This document shows, in pieces, positions 9,606-20,727 of a DNA stretch of 64,000 bases. The notes beneath the pieces are model-generated. The model was not told the DNA's origin. It did no database searches and saw only the letters and a program-made list of their open reading frames with translations. The position numbers and the translations under genes were made by a program. Numbering within the stretch: the stretch's first letter is position 1; each line of letters begins with the position of its first letter. The DNA is from Exophiala sp. HKRS030 (Eukaryota > Ascomycota > Eurotiomycetes > Chaetothyriales > Herpotrichiellaceae). The stretch covers positions 1,240,001 to 1,304,000 of the forward strand of contig JAHWDD010000007.1 in the NCBI GenBank assembly GCA_023897205.1, in the 5' to 3' direction.

Positions 9606-12264
9606 TTATCCCTGACTCGGTCTCTGAGGCCACTGGTCCAACGTGGCCTGAGACCCGGTCAAGGTGAAATTGACCATTGCCTGGGTGGGCACGTCGATCA
9701 AGACGCCGTAATCCCCGGGGTACAAGACCAGATTGCCATCCTCGTCACGTCTCCCGAGACTCCCCAGCGTCAAGTTCAGACTGGCGCCGGCCGACGCGCC
9801 CGCGGAGACGTTGAACAGCCTCTCGTACGCGACGAGCTGCTTGTTCGGGTACGGCTGGGGACCGTGCTGGCCACTGATGAAGCCCAAGGCGACGAAGTCG
9901 GACGTCACCTTGCCCGTGTTGGCGACGGTCACGTTGACCGTCTCGAACGGGCAGAGGTCCTTGTAAGGGTACTGGCTGCCGTCACACCCGGACACGAGCT
10001 GGGAGATGTCGTAGGTCGACGAGCTCGTCTGGCCCGCCGACACGCTGAAATTGGTGTAGTGCATGCCGAACCCGAAGGGCACGACGGGGGAGTCCTCGTA
10101 CCAGATGTACGTCCTGCCGGGGGACCCCGAGGTCTTGTTCGGACGCAGCGCCATATCCGTCAGGGGTATCTGGTCGACGTAGTTGGTGGGGTACTGGGTG
10201 ACGGGGAGGCGACCGGCGGGGGCGTACTTCCCCGTCAGGACGTTGATGAGGGCGTCGCCGCCCGCCATGCCCGGGTACCCACCCCAGACGATGGCCGAGA
10301 TGTTGGGGTTGGTCAGCAAGGGAGTGTTGTCGATCTGGTCTCCCATCTGCAACACGACCACCGGCTTGCCCATGCTCGCGAACTGGGAAATGAGGTCGAT
10401 GGACGCGGGCGGCCAGTCGATCGTGTACCGGTCCATCCCCTCGGACTCGTCGGCGATGCTGATGCCGTCGGCGACGACGATGATGTCGCTTTCCTCGGCG
10501 GCCCCGAGCAGTTCATCCCACCCGTCCGTCGTGGGCACGCCGAATCCGCCGCCATACACCACGTTGACGTTGGGGAGTTGCTGAGCGGCGTAGAGCGGCG
10601 AGTGCAGGTAGGGTGCGACGCCGTAGTAGTTGCCTTGCATCATGGTCGTGGCGTTGGCCCAGCTGCCGAGCAACGCGATGGTGGTGTTGTGGTCGGTGGG
10701 GAGTTGTAGGGGAAGAGTGCCGTCGTTTTTGATGAGGACGATGCCTTCCTCGGCCGCTCTGAGGGCGAGGGCTTCAGCGTCCGGCGTCGATACATCGGAC
10801 CAGCCCAGGGAGCGGTACGGAGTGGCGGACGCAGGGTCAAAGTAGCCCAATTTCACGAGGGCCGTGTACAGGCGGACGAGGGCTTGGTCGATGACCGTTT
10901 CGTTGAAGAGACCTTGATCGTAGGCTCGTGGGAGCCATGTTTGGTAGTATGTGCCCTGTTTGAGGAGGTTAGTACAACACTATTCTCCTTTCTCGAAGGC
11001 GCAGTAGCCGGTGGGATAACAACATACACAATTCAAGTCCGCACCCGCAATCAAAGCGTCAGCCACGGCCTGCTGCTGAGTCGGGGCATAGTAATGAGGA
11101 GCATAGATGTTCTGGATAGCATCGCAGTCCGATGTCACGTAGTGTCCATCGCCGGTCCAGTTCCAGTGATCTCGGAGAATGTCCTGGAGGATGTATGGGT
11201 CGGCACACGTGGGTACACCGTTCAAAGCATTGTATGAACACATAATAGACCTGTTGATATGTCAGCTAACTATGTCCCCATTCTTTCTTTCGCCTTGGGA
11301 CGCCCGGGGATCCCGTAGAGGGGGGAGGGAGAGCAAGGGGTAATTCAGGCTAAAAACAAACTCCACGAAGGATGGGCCGACTCACCCTACGGCAGCATCC
11401 CGAGCACACGTCTGGAATGACTGCATGTAATACTCTGCTAGATCTTGCGTTGTGACAATGGCGTCAAAGTTGTATCGATCGTTCGTCTCCCACATTTCGA
11501 GATCGTAGGCAACGAAATGCTTGCAAGTGGCCACCACCTTCTTGATCGGCGGGTCGTGGCCGCCCTGGAGTCCGTCGATGAGCTGAGCAACGTACGATTT
11601 GAGGTGGAACGGATCTTCGCCTGGAGTTTCTTGTCCTCTTCCCCATCGAGGATCTCTGTTGGTGTATGAGATTAGCCCAAGCCCCTCCTTGTCGTCTTGA
11701 GGGCGCGAGATTTTGCAAAAGATTCACCCAACTCACTTATAGGGGTTGATGTTTGGAGTCCAGTAGTCCAATCCGCTCCTGTTCGCGTTGTTGAAGGCTC
11801 GCGCCTCGGTACTGACAACAGTTGCAACCGCGTGGATCAATGCATCATCGAAAGCCGCACCCATGGTGATGGGCTGCGGGAACGACGTCGCGTGAGAATA
11901 GTCTCCGGAACTGCTAAAGTTGACTCCTGGGGAGCTGGCGACGCCATGCAACGCCTCCTCTGCATTGTCTTGTCAGAGTGCTGCATTTATACCCCTTGAG
12001 ATTCTCACACGGGGAGGAAAACGTACGCCACCACTGGTAACTGTACAGGCCTAGTCGCGGTACACCAGGTGAGGTGTTTCCTGTCAAATTGAACTTCTCA
12101 TCGATAGTCAAAGCGGCGACGAGAGCTTGTGCTCGTGCCACAGCTGGTGCGCTGGTGTCACATACGGTGTTGTTGGACAGAGGCCCATGCACACAGTCAG
12201 GAAACAAGTCTGCCAGGGCTGGAGCAGCCAGCAAGGCCAGAACGCTGGTGATCAGTGCCGCCAT
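9606..12264 (-). CDS. Secreted glycoside hydrolase family 3 beta-xylosidase
   Basis: Five exons: 12027-12264, 11737-11959, 11386-11655, 11028-11250 and 9606-10955. The GT-AG introns are 67, 81, 135 and 72 nt, and every phase closes, giving 767 residues, the usual size of fungal XlnD/BxlB enzymes. A signal peptide (MAALITSVLALLAAPALA) starts the protein. Diagnostic GH3 xylosidase segments in order: [67 protein letters not shown] with predicted nucleophile Asp285, then GADLNC joined to GTYYQTW, the C-terminal alpha/beta sandwich and a fibronectin III-like end. The family releases xylose from xylo-oligosaccharides outside the cell. It is divergent from a sugar transporter, which suggests joint control. 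Distinguishing xylosidase from related GH3 arabinosidase needs assay. Confidence 0.93.
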
Positions 12265-13054
12265 GATTCAATGAAAGGAGTCACTCTTTCTCTCGAAGCA
12301 CCTACAGACTTAACTCAAGACGATTCCAAGCGAGCGACCATGGTCCTTTTTATCCACGGAGACTCCTGCGGTCGGAATTGTTGACGAAATCGACTTACCG
12401 ATCACCGCACTTTTCTTTGCATGAATAAACCGCACGATCTCCGCTTTACAATCTTCGCTATTGAACTTTTTTCGCAAGGCCGAGTTGGAGAACAGAAATG
12501 TCGTCGTATACCGCTAGGCAGTTTGGCGACGACGATCCTCCGACTGTGATTGCCGCAAACCAGCTGTACCTGAGCAGAGAGAAGTCGATCATCACCTCTT
12601 TGGAGAGGGGCATGCCTCGACGAGCAAGCGTCCACCAGTAGCTACCATGCATGTCGGGGATGAAAAGTCTATGACCGTGTACATGGGGAACAAGCTTGAC
12701 CAGGGATACCTTCTGCAAAACAACGCACGCGTTAACCTGGACTTGGAAGGTTGTGAACATATTCATTCAAGTATGCTGTCGTCATTGGATGTAATGCGGC
12801 GGGAATTGTGTACACAGTCCTCTTGCATGGGATACTCCTGGCCAGTTTAGCTATACCTTGCAAGGGTGCACCGACTTAGGCATTCGATCGGCCATACGGC
12901 TGTACGGCAGGCCACTTCGCAATGCTTCGGATGTGAGTGTAACGTAGAAGATGCAAGGAAGGTGCCTGATGTACCCCATTGTGCTCCGTAGTCATGGATG
13001 GATAATAGACAAAAACATGACACCCAGAGGAGCTCGATAACCGGAGGGATTTCA

Positions 13055-13066
13055 GGCTAAATAGCC
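13055..13066. promoter_or_regulatory. Inverted GGCTA half-sites, XlnR/Xyr1-like element
   Basis: The sequence ggctaaatagcc carries GGCTA on both strands, arranged head to head with a 2 nt spacer. XlnR/Xyr1, the fungal xylan regulator, is known to bind GGCTAA/GGCTAR-type sites, including paired arrangements. Location between a xylosidase and a sugar transporter supports a role, but a 6-mer alone is weak evidence. Confidence 0.4.
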
Positions 13067-13722
13067 AGCTGGAAATGTGGAGGTGGAGGCGAAATGAGCT
13101 GCGGAGGCATGGAGACCGTGAACAAAAAATCAGCCTCTCATGATGCTCGTCGATCATGAAACGAGAGATTGGCCGGTGTGAAAGACAATCGGCCTGCTGA
13201 TTCCATGGAAACTTCGCCCGCAACTCGGATTGACTTGCATAACCGTCCGTGGTGTGTACGAGTACGAGTGCCAGTACGTCAATAGGCGCGGGTGGCGCGA
13301 TCACACCTCGACCCTACTCTGCACTTTCTCATTCAGTCTGACCTGGCAATTGGACGTTTGGACCCTCGCCATATACCATGCCAACATGCGCCTACCTTGG
13401 CCGATGCACTCCTAAACCTCCAGTCAGACGGCCGTTCTTTCCAATGCGGAGGTTTGTCGACTTTGTTGGCAAGCTTCCTTTTCGACACGGGAGCTACAGG
13501 GATCCAGTGCCGATCCTCATAGCGAAGCCTTTGACCCACACAGCCAAGTAGTGTGATAGAATGCTTCGCTGTGCTTTCTGCCGGCCGGTGGGCAGCCCTG
13601 CTAGACGTTGCCAGGGTACGTCCTGCTAGACTTCGAATAGAAGCCCATTGACAGAGCTAAACCTCGTGTCTGTGCGATCGAGAAAATCCCTGTCCTCGTC
13701 CATGTGCCGTTGCAATTCCGAA

Positions 13723-13728
13723 TTAGCC
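13723..13728 (-). promoter_or_regulatory. Second GGCTAA element (XlnR/Xyr1-like)
   Basis: ttagcc on plus equals GGCTAA on minus, about 137 bp upstream of the transporter ATG. It matches the core site of the xylan regulator. Single copies of this 6-mer occur by chance, so this is suggestive only. Confidence 0.3.
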
Positions 13729-13786
13729 TGAAGACCGCATGGTAGGGGGGGTGGCCTTTGTGGTGTTATAGCGCGGCCATCGCTCT

Positions 13787-13792
13787 TATATG
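13787..13792 (+). promoter_or_regulatory. Candidate TATA element of the sugar transporter
   Basis: tatatg about 78 bp before the ATG at 13865, at a typical distance for highly regulated fungal genes. Position is the only support. Confidence 0.25.
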
Positions 13793-13864
13793 AGATGTTG
13801 CAATCTTCAATTGCTTCAGAGTCATTATTTCATTGTCACAAAAGCCATCGTAGCGTATCGAAAC

Positions 13865-15896
13865 ATGGCGCCCCCAGTCAAGAATTCGCAGTTCAGCGAT
13901 GCTGCTCTTCAGCACCGCCTGGAATTGACAGGCAAGGCCGGCCCGCAGGCTTTGATCAGAAACATCCGGGTGTTTGGTCTGACCTGTTTCGCTTGCATCG
14001 GTGGTCTTCTATACGGTTACAATCAGGGTGTCTTCAGTGGTGTCTTGTAAGCTTGTCCTTCCAGTCTCTCCAAAAGACATCGAGCTGACAAGATCTCTAT
14101 GCAGGACCATGACTTCGTTTAACAGTCACATGGGAGACTACGTCTCGAACACAACCAAAAAGGGCTGGCTGACATCCATTCTCGAATTGGGAGCCTGGAC
14201 TGGCACCCTATACTCTGGTTTCCTCGCTGAAATCATCTCGAGAAAATATGCAATCATTGTTAATACCGTCGTTTTCATTATCGGCGTCATCATTCAGTGC
14301 ACAGCCGTCTCCGGTGGTCATTCTTCCATCTTGGGCGGTCGTTTCGTTGTAAGTAGAAGCACATGATGATGCTGTTTTGCAGATTCCTCTGACACTGAAA
14401 TCCGATCAGGTCGGTATGGGTGTCGGATCTCTGTCGATGATCGTCCCCATGTACGTTGCTGAATGTGCACCGCCGGAGCTTCGAGGTCTGCTCATCGGTA
14501 TGCAACAATTTGCCATTGAGTTTGGTATCATGGTCAGCTTCTGGATCGTATGTATCACGAGCTTTCATCAAGAGACCCCATGTACTGACCTTGGTAGGAC
14601 TATGGCACCAATTACATCGGAGGCACCGGTGCTTCGCAATCAGATGCTGCCTGGCTCGTTCCACTGGCTCTTCAGCTGGCTCCTGCTCTGGTCTTGCTCG
14701 TTGGAATGATCTTCATGCCATTTACACCCAGATGGCTCATCCATCACGGCCGAGAGGAAGATGCAAGAAAGACACTGTCGGTTCTTCGGGCCATGCCTCC
14801 AGACCATGAGCTTATCGAACTCGAATACCTCGAAATCAAGGCTCAGTCTATGTTTGAAAAGCGGACCGTTGAGGCCAACTTCCCTCATCTGAAAGAGCTG
14901 ACGCCTATGAACACCATTAAGCTGCAGTTTGTAGCTATCGCCTCACTTTTCAAGACCATGCCCATGTTCCGCCGCGTAATTGTGGCAACAGTTACGATGT
15001 TCTTCCAGCAGTGGACAGGTATCAACGCCGTTCTATACTACGCCCCACAGGTAAGTTTCTTCGATAAAGAAAGCTTGTACAAATTGAAGCTTACATTTGT
15101 AGATTTTTGGCTCTCTCGGACTCTCATCCAACACCACCTCGCTCCTTGCAACTGGTGTCGTCGGTATCGCAATGTTCCTTGCTACCATTCCTGCAATCTT
15201 GTACATTGACAGAATGGGACGAAAGCCTGCGCTGGCCATTGGAGCTTTAGGCATGGGTCTTTGCCACTTCATCATTGCCATCATATTTGCGAAGAACGAA
15301 CATCAGTGGCCTACCCACCACGCAGCAGGCTGGGCAGCCATCGTCATGGTCTGGCTTTTCGTCATCCATTTCGGTTGGTCTTGGGGTCCTTGGTAGGTGC
15401 ATACAAATTCCGTGACTGGCAAGAGACTAACACATGTCCAGCGCCTGGATCGTGGTCGCAGAAGTCTGGCCTCTATCGGCGCGTCCATATGGTATTGCCC
15501 TTGGAGCTTCATCCAACTGGATGAACAACTTCATCGTCGGTCAAGTCACACCAGACATGATCACAGGAATTCGATACGGCACCTTCATCCTTTTCGGACT
15601 TTTGATCACCATTGGTGCAGGGTTCATCTGGTTCTTCGGTAAGCAGAAACGTTTCGTCTAATGACCCACAATGCTAATCATAACCAACAGTCCCTGAGAC
15701 CAAACAACTATCACTGGAAGAGATGGACTTGGTCTTCGGCTCAAGCGGAGTCGCTCAAGCAGATAAGGAGCGTATGCGACAGATCAATGCTGAGATTGGT
15801 CTCGATCGACGAGTTTCAGTCGTTGAGCATGGACATGGTAGCGATGACCATGTCGCAGAAGTTCATGAGAAGAATGTCGACTCCAAAGAGGTTTAG
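13865..15896 (+). CDS. MFS sugar transporter (SP family, fungal hexose/pentose type)
   Basis: Seven exons: 13865-14046, 14105-14348, 14410-14547, 14598-15050, 15103-15392, 15442-15638 and 15691-15896. Introns are 49-61 nt and all phases close, giving 569 residues. Family landmarks in order: GGLLYGYNQGVFSGVL in the first membrane segment, GRFVVGMGVGSLSMIVPMYV with the downstream PPELRG, MFFQQWTGINAVLYYAPQIF, DRMGRKPAL, and VPETKQLSLEEMD at the end of the last segment. Twelve membrane spans are expected. The family imports monosaccharides by proton symport at the plasma membrane; the exact sugar cannot be read from sequence. An ATG at 13790 is in frame but lies in the probable leader. Divergent from beta-xylosidase, so uptake of released xylose or related sugars is a reasonable inference. 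Confidence 0.92.
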
Positions 15897-16724
15897 GTGG
15901 TAACATTTACCCGAGACCCTGGCAGGCATTAGCATTGGTGGAAATGGTAGCTTGTGCTACTTTGTCGGCGGTTTGAAACCACCCGCATTCTCTCACTTTG
16001 CAAGATGTGCGTAGGAGGACAATCGTATATCAGACGATAATCACAATTCATGTTGCTGGGAATGTGTCTTGGTTCATTCAGTTGTCCTTTTCCCAACGAA
16101 GGTCGCAACATAACTCAGCTGGGGCCGATGATCAGACAGGTAGGGAGCCAACAAGGCACAGGGATGCCAATCGTAAACTTGTTGGTGAATACAATCGAGT
16201 AGAGCACCTGGCTACGTCTCACTTACTTTCGCAGTACTCCTCCAGGATTTCAGTACATGTACGAACGCACCTACCTGCATGTCTGGCAAGTTCAGGCATT
16301 TTCTCGAGCACACTCAGCGCACTCTTTGGGTTGCCCTAATCGTAGATGTCGGTTACCATCGACTGGTGTGGCTCTTACCACAGTTGAATCGTTAAAGTGT
16401 CAAGGATGAGCTGCTCATCACAGTTGAAGATGGACAGTTGTTACGCTAGTCCCGGTTGGGGACGCATTGGTGCACTAGCTCTAAATGGATTAGCGGCATA
16501 TCACAGTCCTGGCCCTTTCGATCATTTCACCCCTTGATAACCTACAACTTCTACTTCTACCACCACCTAGTAGTGTTCCTCGCAGTGGTACAGAGCACCA
16601 GGCTTGATGGTCTCTGCTTCTACTTCAATATCTTTTCCCAATGATACATCTAAGTATCATCTTAAACACTCATTCATGTTGAGGGTCTGAACATTGCCCA
16701 GCCAGTCGCTCGTGTTAAAAGGCG
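15897..16724. other. Intergenic region between transporter and GH130-like gene
   Basis: About 830 bp, presumably the transporter 3' UTR and promoter of the next gene. Open frames are short and not protein-like. Confidence 0.4.
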
Positions 16725-18132
16725 ATGCCCAGAAACATGAAAGACTTGATCCGGGCTTTTCAATTGCTCGTCCTTTTTATTTCATCTACATTTGCCTATA
16801 GACTCTCAGAAGAAGCTCAACTCCCATTTGAGATCAATCGTCATACTCTCGAAGGAGATCCCGGCTTTATTGCCCCAATTTTTCCCATCCTCCCTTTTCA
16901 CAAATACTCTCAAAACCCTATACTGACACCAAACGTCAAGAATGACTGGGAGTCGGCATACGTTTACAATCCGACCGCCATGGTCCTCAATGAAACAGTC
17001 TTCTTGCTTTACCGAGCTCAAAACGCTAGCAAAACTTCAGCCATCGGGCTTGCGTGGGCGAGTGATGGGTACAACTTCACAAGACTGAATCGACCCATCT
17101 TCTCGGCCACAGAAGACTGGGAAATGGGCGGTGGGACTGAAGATCCAAGGATCGTCCGTGTCAATGGCACGTTCTACTTGACCTACACGGCGTTCGATTT
17201 ACAGACGCCCCGACTGTGCATCTCCACCAGCGAGGACTTGTTGACTTGGACCAAATATCCACCCCTCTTCATGACATCTCATGATGTCGTTGGGGGAGCA
17301 GCTGGCATGGACCACACGAAGAGTAAGTCTTTTGGCTGCTAGAGTATTGACACGGTGTAGCTAAAAGTTTACTGCGACATGAACAAAAAAGGCGGTGCGA
17401 TAGTCACCGAGCCGACGGCTGATGGATTCTACCATATGTATTTCGGCGATAGTGTCTTCTATCACGCAACCTCCACCGACCTCCTGAATTGGACCACGTC
17501 CAAAGTACCGTTCGCGGCGCCCGTATATCCTTGGGAAAATGGACTGATCGAGCCTGGACCTGCACCGGTCAAAACCAGAGATGGTCGCTGGTTGTTGGTG
17601 AGTTGTCAACATTGCACATTGCCATTATTCAATCCCACACGAAACCGGTACCTTGAGATCAAATCCGTTCTGAAACTGAAGCTTATCGTTTTACGAGTAG
17701 ATTTACAACGCCATGACTACAGGTGAAGGTGGATATAGAGCAACACAATATTCCGTTGGACAAATGCTACTCAATCCGGCGAGCGAAGTTGAACACGATT
17801 CACCGTCATTTATAGTACCGGATTCAATGCACCGGAACGGTCATTCTCACAACCTCATTGTGTCGCAGGGAAAAGCCCAACAAATTTCCCAGGCGGCACA
17901 AAATCGTCTGTTGTGCGATGAAGGTGCACAAAAGACACAAAAAGGCTACCAACATCCCGTCGCACGCCTCGAGACCCCCTTTCTCGTACCGAGCACTCCG
18001 GAAGAGGAGGAGGGTCAAGTCGACCTCGTGGTTTTCGCCGAGGGCTTGGTCCAGTTCAAGGGGAAATGGTTTTTGTATTACGGTCAAGCAGATCAGACCG
18101 TCGGTGTGGCCGTTGCGGACGTTCAACCTTGA
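16725..18132 (+). CDS. Secreted GH130-like five-bladed propeller glycosidase/phosphorylase
   Basis: Three exons: 16725-17322, 17368-17597 and 17701-18132. Introns are 45 nt (best acceptor choice giving HTKIYCDMNKKGG) and 103 nt, with about 419 residues. An N-terminal hydrophobic signal (RAFQLLVLFISSTFA) implies export. Diagnostic segments: NPTAMVLNETVFLLYRAQ, GGGTEDPRIVRVNGTFYLTY, GAIVTEP with YHMYFGDS, WENGLIEPGPAPV, YNAMTTG and VVFAEGLVQFKGKWFLYYGQ. The TEDPR and FGDS motifs are characteristic of GH130 mannoside phosphorylases/mannosidases and related GH43-like propellers. Export argues against a phosphorylase, because phosphate is low outside. A stretch of about 55 residues before PVARLETPF looks like an insertion. 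An in-frame intron (gtaccg to cag, 54 or 78 nt, from about 17814) would remove part of it. Confidence 0.8.
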
Positions 18133-20080
18133 ATGCTGTTGGCCATTCCTACCTTGACAAACCAAAAGCTTTTTTTATAGAATACAGTGGAAACACACTG
18201 TATCGATGTAAAAGACGTGGAATGAAGAACAAAAAAGAAATGTTCAAACCAGTTTTTTTCAAAGTCAACTCACTCACTCTCTGGTCTCCATAGCCTAGGT
18301 ACCTAGCTAGAGAGTAGTAAAAGTTCGGTCCACATCCTGTAAAAGTCCGGCGTTGTATTCTTTACGGTACAATACCCGTACTGTAATTGTATCGTAATGA
18401 CCGCTTTCGTAACTGATCAATACACCGTACCTCCGGAGCATCCAACCCACCCACCAAGTACATTCTACACCGTGAATCTCGGGATATCTTTCAATTGCCT
18501 CCGGTATGAGAACAAAAAGAAGAAGAGAAAAATCCGGATCCAAAATCTAAATGGAACCCCCTACAAAAAAAAAGGTACAGAGTCTGAAGCAACGCCTACC
18601 TTGAGCTGAGTAGGTAGGGAAGTAGAGTGGACGATGATACCCCAGTATCAAACATTCTACCTGATAGTACAGTCAGGTAGATTCTCACAAAGAACCCGGA
18701 TCGAAATAAAGTAATCCCTGGCTAGGCACACTACTTGTAGGTACCTACCTACCTACCTTCGCTTTTTTATTGTAGTAATTGTACTTTGTACCGTGCACTC
18801 ACTGTATATGTTGCGGCGTTGGTTTTGTCTAGTATCGGTCTATGAAAGTTAGGAATGGACCACATTGAAATACCGAGGTAGGTAGTCGGGGGACACACCT
18901 TGGGGGCAATACCTATCATTCATACGGATCAACCAAGAAACAAAAGTACTCCGTACATGCAATGACAACAATACTCGTGGTCTCGACAAGGGGACCCCCA
19001 GTCGGAGGACTACGGGACACTGACACTCATCATACAGGGACAAAAAATCAAGCCCAAGATGTGTCGCAGCCCAACAACAACTACAACTACAGCCGCAATA
19101 AAAGACACATTTGTAAAAGACTTGTGAGATGTAAAATGTAATAAGTGCAATTTTCATTGCAGGCAAGGTGTGAAGCTTTGGGCATCATAAAACCTCACCA
19201 AGCCAAAGGACCAGAGGAACTCGATACCTAGGTACATCGGCAACATATACCAAACTAACCCCCCTCGCAAGGAAGGGTAGGTAGGGAAGACCAACGACGA
19301 CCCCAAAAGAACACTACACTTGGTCAGTGCCTTTCTCTCTCCCTCTCTCTCCTTCCCCTGGTTCCTGTCTTTTTGTTTGTAGCTATCGAAGCTTTGTGTC
19401 ATAAAAAAAGCATCAGCTAGATGCCACATGATTGGTCGTCATAGCTGACCGGCCAGCTGTGTACTGTCATCATTAACCCTTCTTTCCATTGTAAAAAACA
19501 AACCCCGGTCTTTTTCAGCAATGTACACTCGGATCCAAAAACAAGGGATTTGGCAAACCGTGAGTGACCTCTTGCATTGCCCCCATCAGAACCCTTGCAA
19601 CATAAAAACGCCATGATATGCTCCCCCGCCCTATATTGTACAGAAGTATGCAGCTCCTTGAGATCATACCACGAAGGCTCTCCCCTTCCGGCAACCATGA
19701 TGAGCACAAACCGGTCTCAAGGACGATGGAAACCTGTATAAAAGAGAAAGAAAAAATCCAAAACGGTCGCGGATAATGTCTCGTCGAATGAAACTTGCCG
19801 ACGACGATAAGTATCCAGGAGGCTTTGTCCAAATAAAGTGACCTCGTTTCCTGTGCGCAGCCAGTGTCGAAGGCGTGGGTATCATAAAAATGTAACTCTG
19901 AACGAATGATGGCGAAACAAAACTCTCCATCCCAGATTCTTTTTGCCCTCGCACGTATTCCTGAGGGTAACGCGGATCTGGGATCATATTAACTGTGCGT
20001 TCCAAACCGCGATGCTGTAACAGATGGTCGTCGGCGGCGACCACGAAAGGGAGGGGATATGCGGGAGTCGTAAAAGTCGT
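18133..20080. other. AT-richer intergenic region, 1.9 kb, no gene recognised
   Basis: Rich in TAC/GTA steps, A-runs and CCTACCTA/TAGGTAGG words (18293, 18606, 18737-18757, 18876, 19227, 19274), plus one TACTCCGTA motif at 18947. Open frames on both strands are short and unlike proteins. It holds the 3' UTRs of the GH130-like gene and of the SCOC-type gene, which converge here. Confidence 0.5.
18737..18757. repeat. TAGGTACCTACCTACCTACC simple repeat
   Basis: Tandem tetranucleotide ctac/tacc tract with an internal palindrome. It is the densest example of a word family scattered through the intergenic DNA of this window. Confidence 0.6.
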
Positions 20081-20727
20081 TCATCGTTTGCCTTTTCTCA
20101 CGCTGCCACTTCTGCCCAGATTGTCTCTCGACATGGTCCTCGTGAGACCACCAATGTAATCTTGCAGAAAGCGATTCTCGTTTTCCAGTTTGTCGTGATC
20201 ACTCTTGACCTCGTCTATTTTTTCGGCCAATGCGGCTAGTGAAGACTGAAGACTTCGAGCTTGTCTGTTGAGAAACAAATGTCAGTGCTTTTGTGTCTTT
20301 TTTTACAACCAAACGACGGGCAACCAGGGGGCCAAACATACTCTTTGAGGCTCTCGCGAACACCTCGCTCCAGTCTTTCAATGTCTTCGCTGTTCCTTCG
20401 CGGACTCATGGCTCTAGCGTCGTCTGGTGGGTATTGCGGCTTTTCCTTTTGGACCACGTCTCGCCCTTTGGGTACTATGATCGTGTTGGATCGTTGTCTG
20501 TCACCCAGTCGAGGTCTGTCCATACGTGAACGTCTGGACCCCGGCCGAGAAGAGGTTGGGTGGTGACTCGAACAGTCAGAGTCGGAAGAGGAAGAAGAGG
20601 AGGAGCCGCTTGATATCGACGGTGATATCGAAGGTCGGACGGGGATTTCTGTAGGATGCGACCCAGTCATAGAGAAAGGTCGAGGAAAGAAACCCGTAGT
20701 CTGGGGCGATGATGGACCTCTGTGCAT
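20081..20727 (-). CDS. SCOC-type short coiled-coil protein (DUF2205 family)
   Basis: Two exons, 20342-20727 and 20081-20264, with a 77 nt intron (gtatgt, ctgac branch, aacag). The join RESLKE-QARSLQ closes in phase, giving about 189 residues. The first 110 residues are disordered, with a Ser run and Arg/Pro-rich stretches. The C-terminal part is a heptad-like coiled coil: LAEKIDEVKSDHDKLENENR then FLQDYIGGL, the signature of the short coiled-coil family. In animals SCOC sits at the Golgi and works with FEZ1 and Arl1 in trafficking and autophagy. Fungal members are mostly uncharacterised. The start at 20727 is the first ATG of the open frame. A long CT-rich leader precedes it. Confidence 0.8.

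Larger units (their letters stand above)
12265..13864. promoter_or_regulatory. Shared 1.6 kb promoter of beta-xylosidase (-) and sugar transporter (+)
   Basis: No convincing gene lies between the two divergent starts; the open frames here are short and unlike proteins. Two GGCTAA-type elements are present (13055 on plus, 13723 on minus). A GATAAAA-like AT stretch about 85 bp upstream of the xylosidase ATG (about 12345-12356) may be its TATA element. Confidence 0.5.

Noticed and set aside
9597..10709. 370-codon plus-strand open frame
   Set aside because: It lies wholly antisense to the GH3 xylosidase. GC-rich third positions suppress stops. Composition (Arg/Gly/Val/His) is not protein-like.
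14384..14409. Earlier acceptor (tgcag at 14383) for the second intron of the sugar transporter
   Set aside because: It would insert IPLTLKSDQ into the conserved GRFVVGMGVG segment; the acceptor at 14409 restores the family sequence.
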